Origin: Flavobacteriales bacterium
GTDB taxonomy: Bacteria; Bacteroidota; Bacteroidia; Flavobacteriales_F; PHOS-HE28
Direction: 5' to 3'
NCBI GenBank assembly: GCA_020635725.1
Contig: JACJZF010000010.1
Coordinates: 106,637-170,636 of the forward strand
DNA: 64,000 nucleotides
This document shows, one piece after another, positions 52,086 to 62,300 of the stretch. A program made the translations under genes and the position numbers. Numbering within the stretch: the stretch's first letter is position 1; each line of letters starts with the position of its first letter. A model generated the notes under the pieces. That model made no database searches. It had not been told where the DNA came from and saw only the letters and a program-made list of their open reading frames with translations.

Positions 52086-55000
52086 CTAGCGCAAGAGGGT
52101 CAGGTGTCCGGAAACACCTTTGCCGCCGCCTGTGCCGAAGGAGAGCTGCAGCACATAGAAATACGTCCCTTCGGAGAGGAGCTCACCAGTCTGCATGTAT
52201 TCGCCCTTGAATCCCTTGGTGATCATGTCGCCGCTCCATACAAGGCCGCCCCAACGATTGTACACATCGGCTGTGGCGGCCGTGTAGCCACCTGGTCCGA
52301 GCAGCCAGGTATCGTTGGTGCCATCGCCATTCGGCGTGAAGACGTTGGGCACATCCAAGGGGCAATCGACGACTTCCACCACGATGGCATCACTCACCGG
52401 ACAGCCATTGGGATCGATGGCCACGAGACTCAGCGACACGGCCTGAGCGATGAAGAACTGGCTCGCCGTACTGCCATTGGACCACAGCACACCGGAGTAA
52501 CCGGGGGCAAGCGCGATGGCGACCGCACCTCCTTGGCAGATGGTGGTATCGGCAGGAAGGCCAGGAGGAATAGCGGCATTGACGACCAGCTGATGCGTCG
52601 CGGAAGGACCTGCGCAACCTTCATACACAGGTTGGCAGAAGTAGGTGCCGGAATTGCCTATGGCCACGGCGGCGATCTGCAACGGGGTCCCGCCGAAGTT
52701 GCCGGCTGGCGTGGTCCAAGCGAGGCTCACACTATCGGGTGCCTGCACCGTGAGCACCAGCTCTTCTCCGGCGCATAGCGCGTTCGGGCCTGCGATGGTA
52801 ATGGGGCCCGGCACCGGTTTCACGAGCACGAACGCACTCGATGAGTCACCGAAGCAACCTGCATTCTCCTGGCGGGCGAGCACCACCAAGCTGGCCGTGG
52901 GAGTGAATGTCAGTGCTGCCCCGGAGCCTAATGGATTGGTGAAATCGGGGCCGCCATACCACTGCACAGGTCCGGGCCCGGCTGCAAGCAATGTGACACT
53001 GGAGCCAAGGCACAACGTATCACCCGCAATGGTCAGCGGCCCTCCGAAGGATACTTGGGTGACCTGAACCACGGCGCTGGTGTCGGTGCAACCTGCATCA
53101 TTGGTCACCACCACTTGGTAATCGCCGGGCTCCCACACCTGCACCTGCATTCCGTTCAGGTTGCCCGGGAGCCACGTGTAATCCGCATTCCCTGGCTGCG
53201 CGCTCAAGAACACGGAATCGCCTTCGCATAGCACGAACGGACCGCTGATCACCAATTGGGCAGTGGCTGGAGCGGCCGTGACCTCAACGCTGAGCGGAGT
53301 CTGGATGCCACAGGCCTCCACCGTGCAGGAGTACACGCCGGGTTGGTCGATGGATACGCTCAGCGCCGAACCGCCGATGGGCGCGGCCCATTGCACATTC
53401 GAACCAGGAACGGTGAGCACGGTGATCTGCACCTCATCGCCCGGATGGCAGAGCGCCGCCAACGGCTGCACATCGAGGTAAGGCGTGCCGTACGCGGCCA
53501 GCGCAACGTTGTCGCTGGTGACCAGACAGCCACCCACGAGCATGGTGAGGTAGTATTCCCCCGCCGAGGCGGTGGTGTATGAGGTGCCCTGGCCGGTGAC
53601 AGGTCCTTGTGGTCCGTACCACACGGGGTCATCTCCGGTCAATGTGGTGGACATGGTTGCGCTTCCGCCGGGACAGATGATACCGTTGGATGGATTCACC
53701 TGAAGCACCGGCCCGGTGGGCACCGATACGGCGATCGATGCTTGATCGCTGAAGCTGCATCCGGTGGTATCCGTTACACTGCCGGTGACGCTGTAGGTCC
53801 CGCCTTGAGAGATCTGCAGGCTGTCCGGCGAGATGAATTGCCCCGTACCGGCCGACCAGATCATCTCGTCGCAACCGGTGCACTGCGCGACCAGCACGGT
53901 GGTGTCGCCGTCGCAGAGGATGCTGGGACCGGTGAGCGAGACATCGACCGCGAGTGCGCGGTGCAGATCCACGAAGATGCTGTCGAGCCCGGTGAAGTCG
54001 AGGGTATCGTCACCGCACGGCGCATTCACCACCCTGATGATCAGCTCCACGTGCTGCCATGCTGGGCCAATGCCAGGCAAGCTGCCGGATTGCGCGCCAT
54101 CCGAAGCAACGATCGTCGGCTCACCCGGAAGCAGGTTCCACAGCACCGTGAGTCCCGGAGGCAGATCAGCCCCAACCTCGCCATCGACCGTCCACGTCGG
54201 CGTCCATACATAGGAGACGTTGCCGCCGGGGCACACGGTGACGCTGTCGTTGAGGTCCAGGTCTTGCGTGAAGAGGATCGAAAGGTCAAGATCTAGTTCG
54301 GGCATCTCCGGAGCGGGGTGATCCAGCACTTGAACCGCCGTGGTGCGCGTGCAGCCATTGGCTCCGGTGTAGGTGATGTTGTAGTACCCGGAGGTGTCCA
54401 CTTGCACCGAGTCGCCCATGATCACCAGCCCATCCGGAGTGGACCACTGCACCGATTGAACGAGATCGCTATTGGTGCCCCAGACCCAGTGCGTCTCCGG
54501 GTGGCACATCTCGATCAAGGCAGGGCTCGATGTGGAGGTGTTCACCACGACATCATCGGACACCATTGGGGCCGGGGGCAAGGGCAGCCCCACCACGTAC
54601 ACGGAATCGGTCCATTGCCAGCAACCGTTGACAGTGGAGATGGTCACCCAATACCAACCTGTTTGGCCCGCGTTGATGTTCGCGGCCGTGCTTCCGTTGG
54701 ACCATTGATAGGTGAGGGCAGGGCCGAGATACCCGAGCGTGTTGCCCACGACATGCGAAAAGCGGGTGAAGACGTTCAGTCCGGCAGCTCCGCACGCGGT
54801 GATCGTATCCGGGCACACCGGTTCGCCACCTCTTCGGATACAGGGCTGCAGCGTATCGCGCTCGCATCCAGACCCTGAACGGAGCCACCAATCATACGGC
54901 TCACGACCTTCCCAATAGCCGCGAGCGATGAAGCCATCCGTGAGCCCCGCACTCTGCACGCCCGTGAAGCTGCCGTAGTTGGAATCGCTGCAATACTGCG

Positions 55001-56420
55001 AAACGCCGTTGCCGAGCACGCTGGGGATGGCTGTACCGGGATCCACCGTGAAGCCTGGCCCGCCTGGGAAGATGAGCGACTGCTGAAAGGAGCCGGTGAA
55101 TATCACCTGGCCTGGCGCCGTGTGGGCCACGGCCCCGGGTGACTTCGCCGATCGACCACCGAACTGCTGGGCCTCGTTGAGCGAGAGATCGCTGGCGCTG
55201 TGCCGGGCCACGAACAGGTCTTCGGTGCCCGTGGCCATGAAAATGCCATTGGCGCCATAGTGCTGCGCGAGGCCGGAGAACTGACACTGGAACCACCCCA
55301 GCACCGCGATATCATCGTTCCAGACAGAGAGCGCGTTCACCCCTACGCCTTCGGCCGATCCCATGGTCTCGTGATCGAGCAACGCACCGGCGGTGCTCAC
55401 GGCGAGCAGGTAATAGGCATCGGTGAATCCCGCCGGTATGCTCACCACAGGCGGCCCGGACCACACCATGGTGCCCTGCACATCTCCCACGAGGAGCAAC
55501 CTTCCGTCAGGCCCCACCACCATGTCGCGTACATGATTGAAGCCCGCGCCACCGAATCGGCGGAACCAATCCTCATGGCCATCCGAATCGTACTTCACCA
55601 GAAAGGATGCGTTCAGCAGCGCGTTGTCATGCACCGCATCGAAGGTGATGGTGTCGCTGAACTGGCCTGTGACGAAGATGTTTCCGGCGTTGTCATGCAC
55701 CACATCCACCGCGCGGTCATCGTATTTGGCGGTACCGCTTCGCACCCATTGAATGGCGCCAGCGGCAGACCACTTCGCTATGAAGACATCGGCGCTGGGG
55801 ACTCCTGTGTCCGGATTGAGCATGCTCGTGAGGCCTTGTCCATCCCAGGTCGCCGAGCCACGGAACTCACCCGCCACGCAGATGCTGCCATCAGCCGCGA
55901 TGCTCATGCCACCGGGCCTGTCGGTACCGGCGCCTCCCCCGCCCTGCCGGAGCCAGATCAGCGTGCCCGTGGCCTTGTCCAATTGCGCGAGGAACATGTC
56001 GGCGGTGCCGCCCACACTGGTCATAGGTTGCCCTTGGAAGGTCGCGCTGCCCAGGAACTCGCCGGTGATCGCGAGCACATCGTTGCTGCCCAGAGCCAGC
56101 TTGAGCGCTCGATCGATCCCTGGCCCGCCACCCTGCTTGAACCAGACCAGGCCACCCGCCGCGTTCAGCTTCGCCACGAAGAAATCGATGCTGCCCGAGC
56201 TGGCATACGATTGCCCGGCGAAACTGATGGTGCCCCCGAATTCGCCAACGAGGTAGGTGGAGCCATCGGCATCCACTTTCACATCGGCGATGTGCTCGTT
56301 GCCTGGCCCCGCCAGATCATGCACCCAATAGGGCTGTGCCTTGGCCAATGGGGAAAGAAAGAACACCGTAAGGGCCAAAGAGCCCCATCGGAGCCATGGG
56401 CAGCTGTTGTTGGATCTCAT
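52086..56420 (-). CDS. CHU_C-type (type B) T9SS-exported protein (1444 aa)
   Basis: A secreted protein. Signal peptide LALTVFFLSPLAKAQ; then about 400 residues of SBBP-like beta-propeller repeats (DVKVDADGSTYLVGEFGGTI, GLVWFKQGGGPGIDRALKLA); then several Ig-like domains (ITIAGPNALCAGEELVLTVQ, LVISGPFVLCEGDSVFLSAQ). The C-terminal 95 residues form the gliding-motility-associated CHU_C sorting domain (VPNVFTPNGDGTNDTWLL, VYNRWGGLVW, LSEGTYFYVLQL). Such proteins are adhesins or motility cargo. It lies directly upstream of the sigma gene on the same strand; cotranscription cannot be excluded. Confidence 0.93.
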   Translation of the reverse strand: MRSNNSCPWLRWGSLALTVFFLSPLAKAQPYWVHDLAGPGNEHIADVKVDADGSTYLVGEFGGTISFAGQSYASSGSIDFFVAKLNAAGGLVWFKQGGGPGIDRALKLALGSNDVLAITGEFLGSATFQGQPMTSVGGTADMFLAQLDKATGTLIWLRQGGGGAGTDRPGGMSIAADGSICVAGEFRGSATWDGQGLTSMLNPDTGVPSADVFIAKWSAAGAIQWVRSGTAKYDDRAVDVVHDNAGNIFVTGQFSDTITFDAVHDNALLNASFLVKYDSDGHEDWFRRFGGAGFNHVRDMVVGPDGRLLLVGDVQGTMVWSGPPVVSIPAGFTDAYYLLAVSTAGALLDHETMGSAEGVGVNALSVWNDDIAVLGWFQCQFSGLAQHYGANGIFMATGTEDLFVARHSASDLSLNEAQQFGGRSAKSPGAVAHTAPGQVIFTGSFQQSLIFPGGPGFTVDPGTAIPSVLGNGVSQYCSDSNYGSFTGVQSAGLTDGFIARGYWEGREPYDWWLRSGSGCERDTLQPCIRRGGEPVCPDTITACGAAGLNVFTRFSHVVGNTLGYLGPALTYQWSNGSTAANINAGQTGWYWVTISTVNGCWQWTDSVYVVGLPLPPAPMVSDDVVVNTSTSSPALIEMCHPETHWVWGTNSDLVQSVQWSTPDGLVIMGDSVQVDTSGYYNITYTGANGCTRTTAVQVLDHPAPEMPELDLDLSILFTQDLDLNDSVTVCPGGNVSYVWTPTWTVDGEVGADLPPGLTVLWNLLPGEPTIVASDGAQSGSLPGIGPAWQHVELIIRVVNAPCGDDTLDFTGLDSIFVDLHRALAVDVSLTGPSILCDGDTTVLVAQCTGCDEMIWSAGTGQFISPDSLQISQGGTYSVTGSVTDTTGCSFSDQASIAVSVPTGPVLQVNPSNGIICPGGSATMSTTLTGDDPVWYGPQGPVTGQGTSYTTASAGEYYLTMLVGGCLVTSDNVALAAYGTPYLDVQPLAALCHPGDEVQITVLTVPGSNVQWAAPIGGSALSVSIDQPGVYSCTVEACGIQTPLSVEVTAAPATAQLVISGPFVLCEGDSVFLSAQPGNADYTWLPGNLNGMQVQVWEPGDYQVVVTNDAGCTDTSAVVQVTQVSFGGPLTIAGDTLCLGSSVTLLAAGPGPVQWYGGPDFTNPLGSGAALTFTPTASLVVLARQENAGCFGDSSSAFVLVKPVPGPITIAGPNALCAGEELVLTVQAPDSVSLAWTTPAGNFGGTPLQIAAVAIGNSGTYFCQPVYEGCAGPSATHQLVVNAAIPPGLPADTTICQGGAVAIALAPGYSGVLWSNGSTASQFFIAQAVSLSLVAIDPNGCPVSDAIVVEVVDCPLDVPNVFTPNGDGTNDTWLLGPGGYTAATADVYNRWGGLVWSGDMITKGFKGEYMQTGELLSEGTYFYVLQLSFGTGGGKGVSGHLTLLR

Positions 56421-56628
56421 CGACACGTTCGCGGCCGAGGGATCCGCGCTCTGGGAAGATAGATTTCCGACTCCAGATATTGCCTGAGTGTGCATTTTCA
56501 GACGACCAACGGTCGAGTCTCGCGTCATTCTGTCCAATTTTCCCTTCCCGGTATGACAAAACCTGTTCATTCAGCCTTGACGGGTGACATCGGTTCAGGA
56601 TTTGAGCGCGGCGGGCAATACCGATATC

Positions 56629-59274
56629 ATGGACCTCAACAAATTCACCATCCGCTCGCAGCAGGCCATCCAACAGGCGCAGACCATCGCCACGGGATAC
56701 GGCCAACAGATGCTCGAGAACGGCCACCTGCTCAAGGGCATCCTGGAAGTGGACCCCGATGTGACGCCCTTCTTGCTGAAGAAGCTCAACGTGAACGTGC
56801 CCGCCATGACGCAGGCGCTCGATCGCATCGTGCAGGGCTACCCGAAGGTGAGCGGCGGGCAGATCAGCCTTTCGCGCCACAGCAGCGATGCGCTCACCAA
56901 GGCGCTGGCCGCGCTGAAGGAGTTCGGCGATGAGTTCGCCAGCGTGGAGCACATGCTCATCGGCATCCTCGACAGTGGCGACACGGTGAGCCAACTGCTG
57001 AAGGACAACGGCGTGTCCAAGAAGGACCTGATCGCCGCGATCAAGGACCTGCGCAAGGGCAGCAAGGTCACCAGCCAAAGCCAGGAGGAGACCTACAACG
57101 CGCTGAACAAGTACGCCAAGAACCTCAACCAGCTCGCCAAGGACAACAAGCTCGATCCGGTCATCGGCCGCGACGAGGAGATCCGCCGCGTGCTGCAGAT
57201 CCTCAGCCGCCGCACCAAGAACAACCCGATCCTGATCGGTGAGCCCGGTGTGGGTAAGACCGCCATTGCCGAGGGCATCGCGCAGCGCATCGTGAGCGGT
57301 GACATCCCCGAGGACCTCAAAGGCAAGCAAGTCTTCAGCCTCGACATCGCCGCGCTGATCGCCGGCGCCAAGTACAAGGGCGAATTCGAGGAGCGCCTGA
57401 AGGCCGTGGTGAAGGAGGTGATCGCCTCGGAAGGGAACATCATCCTCTTCATCGACGAGATCCACACCCTGGTGGGCGCGGGCGGTGGCGAAGGCGCCAT
57501 GGACGCCGCCAACATCCTGAAGCCCGCCCTCGCACGCGGCGAACTCCGCAGCATCGGTGCCACCACGCTCAACGAATACCAGAAATACTTCGAGAAGGAC
57601 AAGGCCCTGGAGCGCCGCTTCCAGAAGGTGATGGTGGATGAGCCGTCACGTGAGGACGCCATTTCCATCCTGCGCGGCCTGAAGGAAAAGTATGAGAGCC
57701 ACCACAAGGTGCTGATCAAGGACGCCGCAATCATCGCCGCCGTGGAGCTGAGCACGCGCTACATCGCCGACCGCTTCCTGCCGGACAAGGCCATCGACCT
57801 GATCGACGAGGCTGCCAGCAAATTGCGCATGGAAATCAACTCCAAGCCCGAGGAGCTCGACGAGATCGACCGCCGCATCATGCAGCTGGAGATCGAGCGC
57901 GAGGCCATCAAGCGAGAGAACGACGAGGCCAAGCTCGCTGAGCTGAACAAGGAGCTCGCGGAACTCAGCGGCCAACGCGACGGCTTCAAGGCACGCTGGG
58001 AGAGCGAGCGCCAGCTGGTGGAACGCATCAACAGCGCCAAGGACAAGATCGAGGAGCTGAAGCACCAGGCGCAGCAGTATGAGCGCGAGGGCGACTTCGG
58101 AAAAGTGGCCGAGATCCGCTACGGCCGCATTCAAGAAACCGAGAAAGAACTCGCCGCCGCCAAGGACGAGCTGCTGAAGCTGCAGTCCGAGAGCAAATTG
58201 ATCAAGGAGGAGGTGGACGTGGAGGAGATCGCCGCCGTGGTGAGCCGCTGGACGGGCATCCCCGTCACCCGCATGCTGGAGGCCGAGCGCACCAAGCTCC
58301 TGAAGCTGGAGGACGAGCTGCACAAGCGCGTGATCGGCCAGGACGAGGCCGTGCGCGCCGTGGCCGACGCCGTGCGCCGCAGCCGTGCAGGCATGGGTGA
58401 TGAACGCCGCCCCATCGGAAGCTTCATCTTCCTCGGTACCACCGGCGTCGGCAAGACCGAGCTCGCAAAAGCGCTCAGCGAGATCCTCTTCAACGACGAG
58501 CACGCCATGACGCGCATCGACATGAGCGAGTACCAGGAGCGCCACAGCGTTTCACGTCTTGTGGGCGCGCCTCCGGGCTACGTGGGCTACGACGAAGGCG
58601 GCCAGCTCACCGAGGCCGTGCGCCGCAAACCCTACAGCGTGGTGCTGCTCGACGAGATCGAGAAGGCCCACCCCGATGTGTGGAATATCCTGCTGCAGGT
58701 GCTCGACGATGGCCGCCTCACCGACAACAAGGGCCGGGTGGTGAACTTCAAGAACACCATCATCATCATGACGAGCAACATCGGCTCTCACATCATCCAG
58801 GAGAACTTCGAGAAGCTCAAGGACAAGGATGCCGAGACGGTGATCGAGAAAACGCGTGACGAGGTGATGGACCTGCTGCGCAAGACCGTGCGACCCGAAT
58901 TCCTCAACCGCGTGGATGAGATCATCATGTTCCGTCCGCTCAGCAAGCATGACGTGCATGAGATCGTGAAGCTGCAGCTGCACCTCATGCTACAGAAGCT
59001 CGAGGAGAAGAACATCCTGCTCACGCCGAGCGACGAGCTCATCGACCATATCGGCAACGTCGGCTTCGACCCCCAATTCGGCGCCCGGCCCGTGAAACGC
59101 ATGATCCAGAAAGAGCTGCTCAACGAATTGAGCCGGCAGATCATCGCCGGCACGCTCGAGCCCGGCCAACCCCAGGTGATCGATGTGTTCGACGGGAAGA
59201 TCGTGTTCCGCAAGCCGATCGATGAGAAGGAGCAGAATGGTAACGGGAAGAAGAAGGCCAAGGCGGAGGTGTGA
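56629..59274 (+). CDS. clpB: ATP-dependent chaperone ClpB
   Basis: An 881-aa protein-disaggregating Hsp100. The Clp N domain starts KFTIRSQQAIQQAQTIATG. AAA1 has Walker A GEPGVGKTAIAEG near residue 204, then the coiled-coil M domain (EREAIKRENDEAKLAELNKE), and AAA2 has GTTGVGKTELAKA near residue 603 plus VLLDEIEKAHPDVW. It works with DnaK to rescue aggregates. Length is slightly above the usual 857-870. ATG at 56629 is preferred over an upstream GTG in the same frame. Confidence 0.98.
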   Translation: MDLNKFTIRSQQAIQQAQTIATGYGQQMLENGHLLKGILEVDPDVTPFLLKKLNVNVPAMTQALDRIVQGYPKVSGGQISLSRHSSDALTKALAALKEFGDEFASVEHMLIGILDSGDTVSQLLKDNGVSKKDLIAAIKDLRKGSKVTSQSQEETYNALNKYAKNLNQLAKDNKLDPVIGRDEEIRRVLQILSRRTKNNPILIGEPGVGKTAIAEGIAQRIVSGDIPEDLKGKQVFSLDIAALIAGAKYKGEFEERLKAVVKEVIASEGNIILFIDEIHTLVGAGGGEGAMDAANILKPALARGELRSIGATTLNEYQKYFEKDKALERRFQKVMVDEPSREDAISILRGLKEKYESHHKVLIKDAAIIAAVELSTRYIADRFLPDKAIDLIDEAASKLRMEINSKPEELDEIDRRIMQLEIEREAIKRENDEAKLAELNKELAELSGQRDGFKARWESERQLVERINSAKDKIEELKHQAQQYEREGDFGKVAEIRYGRIQETEKELAAAKDELLKLQSESKLIKEEVDVEEIAAVVSRWTGIPVTRMLEAERTKLLKLEDELHKRVIGQDEAVRAVADAVRRSRAGMGDERRPIGSFIFLGTTGVGKTELAKALSEILFNDEHAMTRIDMSEYQERHSVSRLVGAPPGYVGYDEGGQLTEAVRRKPYSVVLLDEIEKAHPDVWNILLQVLDDGRLTDNKGRVVNFKNTIIIMTSNIGSHIIQENFEKLKDKDAETVIEKTRDEVMDLLRKTVRPEFLNRVDEIIMFRPLSKHDVHEIVKLQLHLMLQKLEEKNILLTPSDELIDHIGNVGFDPQFGARPVKRMIQKELLNELSRQIIAGTLEPGQPQVIDVFDGKIVFRKPIDEKEQNGNGKKKAKAEV

Positions 59275-59332
59275 TGATTCAGACACGATTGGCCCGGATA
59301 CGACCGCCAGTCGGCTCCTTCATATGAAACCG

Positions 59333-59352
59333 CCGCGGCGAATTCCCGCGGT
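59333..59352. terminator. possible bidirectional hairpin
   Basis: CCGCGG repeated at 59333-59338 and 59346-59351, self-complementary around GAATTC, between convergent clpB and the giant gene. No T run follows, so it is only a candidate. Confidence 0.3.
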
Positions 59353-59378
59353 AGTCACTCATAAGAGGGCTTGGACGC

Positions 59379-62300
59379 CTAGTGCAGTACTAAGCGTCCA
59401 ATGAAACGCTTGTCTCCAATGGTTACCTCGACGAGGAACAGGCCAGTACCAAGGCCATCGGACAGTTCGACCTCTCCTACCTGCAATTCGTCCAGACTCG
59501 CTATTGACTTATCCATCACTTGTCTACCCATCGCATCATACATCCGCCAGTGCACTGCAGCACTCTTGTCCTTCACCTCCTGGAGTTGGTAGAACACCCT
59601 TCCGGTCGCGTTCGGGTTCGGCCACATCATAAGCGCTGGCGACGCTAAACCATCATTGGCTTGCTGTACCATTCCGCCGGAACTCACGATAGTGACCGTA
59701 CAGATATCACCCCACAAATTCCCATTGGCACACCACGTCGTGCCGTTATCGAAGCTCACCCGCACATCCACCTCATAGGTCTTACCGACCGTAAGGCCCG
59801 TGGTGTTTACGAAGTAGCTCGTGTGGGACTTCGTCAACGAGAATCCCTCGGAGGGGATGCGGAACCTGAACTGATACTTGTTCGCTCCTTGGGAAACGCA
59901 ACTCGCATTATATCTGGTCGTGGGGTTGGCATGGACATAAACACTGCTGCCGATCGTCCGCGTAACCCCACAGCTGTAATACTGATTGCCGACCTGGTCC
60001 AGCAACTTCGTACGAGGACATTGGGCACCGACATTATCCACCATCATGCGGCAGGTCTTTCCCCACTCCTGGTAGACGCCGTTCACGATGCCGCGTACAC
60101 GTACGTTGTAGAGAACCAGATCCTGGAGCTGATTGCCCGACCATGTATTCAATCGGAAGTGGCACGCACGCGTTGGACCGGCCGGCATACCATTGGAGGT
60201 ACTGTGGTACTGGGTACGACGGAAGCTGTATCCACCGTTCGGATCGAACCACCACATCTGGTAGCCGCTCGTTGTATTGGTAATACCGTATTCCGCCGAA
60301 ACTGCCGGGTTCGCCGTGCAGATCATGTTCTCCGCTTGACAATGCCACGTGCGCCATTGCATGCGATCGCATGAGGTGCCAATGAGCCTATCCACCACTC
60401 CGAGCGGCAAGCAGAAGCCCTCGTTATTCGCAATGGCACTGGTTGATCCGTTCGCGAAGCCACCCAAGCCCAACGGCTCGTAGAGTTCATCGATAATGCG
60501 GTCCCCGCTGCTCAGGATGCTCAACCGATAACCGCCGGCAACGATGCCATCCCCTGCAGCATCGGAAACCACCAAACGGTAACAACCATCAGGCAAGATG
60601 CAGCCTACGTCCGAAGTAGTGGCACTGTTCGGATATCCTGACCCCGAACAGGCCACACTACCGTTACTTGTGCTGAAAATCTGCCAACTCGTCTGGCCTG
60701 CATTCGCATCTGTTTGGACCACCACCTCCACCTGGGTTCCGCCGCACTGCCCCACCGTGTAATGGGCCGTTTTTCTGCAACCGGCAGCGAAGGACCAGAT
60801 CTCCACTACATACATCCCTTGGGCAAGACCACTAATCGAGAGCGAGGTGGATGTGAACCCTCCTGGACCGGTCCATGCCACGGTGTACGGCAGCGAGGTA
60901 TCGAACAACGTTGTAAGCGCGATGGAACCATTGGTCCCACCGCAAGCATCCATCGCTAATCCACTGAATAGTTCCTGCTCCACCTCTTGGATGTAGTACT
61001 TCTGCGTGATATGACAATCATTGGCGTCAATGATCCTGGCCCAGCTCTCCTCGCCCAATACGGCACCACAATGCAGATCGCCCGGTTGGGTTACCGGTGG
61101 TGCCGGGTAGCCGTTGTAGTACATGGTCTGCCACCACCATTCGACCTCATAGGGTGCTTGACCACCTCCAACAGCCACGGCGCGTACACAGGCATCCTCA
61201 CTGGAGCAAGCGGTCGCTGGGAATTCCACCCAACCGGTCAGCGGCGTCAGTCCGTTCTCCAGTTCCACATCACCCAGTGATGCGGTGCATCCATCACTAC
61301 CCGAGATCGTAACGTCATATACTCCATTGCACAAACCTGGGAAAATCACGGATCCGGACTGCGTCATGATGGGGCTGGGTGATACCGGCTGACCATCGTG
61401 GTAAAGATTCACAGTATAGGTCGCACCGGATGTGTTGTTCCAATTGACAGCAAGTTGGCCATTGCACGGGCTGAAGTAGTGTGTCCAATCGTAGCCGCAG
61501 TACATCCCGTTGCTCAGCACCCCGGAGATGACACTACCCCCACCAACGGGAGTGGCGAGGAAGTTGAAGCCGACACCATAGTTCGACCCATTGCCGCTGG
61601 CACCATTGCCGCGCTGGAAACCGAAGCTGTTGGCTGGTGAAGCCGAATCTACTGCCCCGGTAATGGAATACAATTGGCCCACGTTCGCCGTTCCCGCGCC
61701 TACGAAAAGGCTGGGCCACGATGGGTTGGTGCTCACACTATAAATGGTCCACGTTTCGCCCATTGGTACGGTGCCCATGATCGCAGTCTGGGGCCAAGAG
61801 CTGTTCGGCAGCGGATTGTCGAAGTACAACTGGACCCAATAACGGTCAGTGCTGTCGGACAAGTTCTCCAACTCTCCTGTAAGGGTCCAAACGCCAGCAG
61901 CCGTGTACTCCACAAAAGCCGCGCCCCCATTGATGAACCTGAAGCTGTCGCCATTAAACACAACTGAGATGGACTGCCCCCCATCGATGCCACAAAGCAC
62001 CTCCTGGTCGCCCCAAGGCCCGTTACAGAGAGATGGAGTGGGGAGTGTGGCGGGTTCAAGGGAACAGAGTGGTGGGTCGGTGATGATCACCTCGACAATG
62101 CCGGCTTCACCTCCCAACGATAGAGCGCAACACTCGGTAGCCGCAATAACCGAAACATTATGGCTGGCGGCGGAACATGTCAGCGGAGTGACTTGAACCG
62201 AGAGCGTGCAAGGTGTTGCCGGCAAAAGATCCGTGAAATTCCACGTGATGACCCCGCCCACTACCTGAACGGAAGTTGCACAGCCACTGATTGGCGCAAA

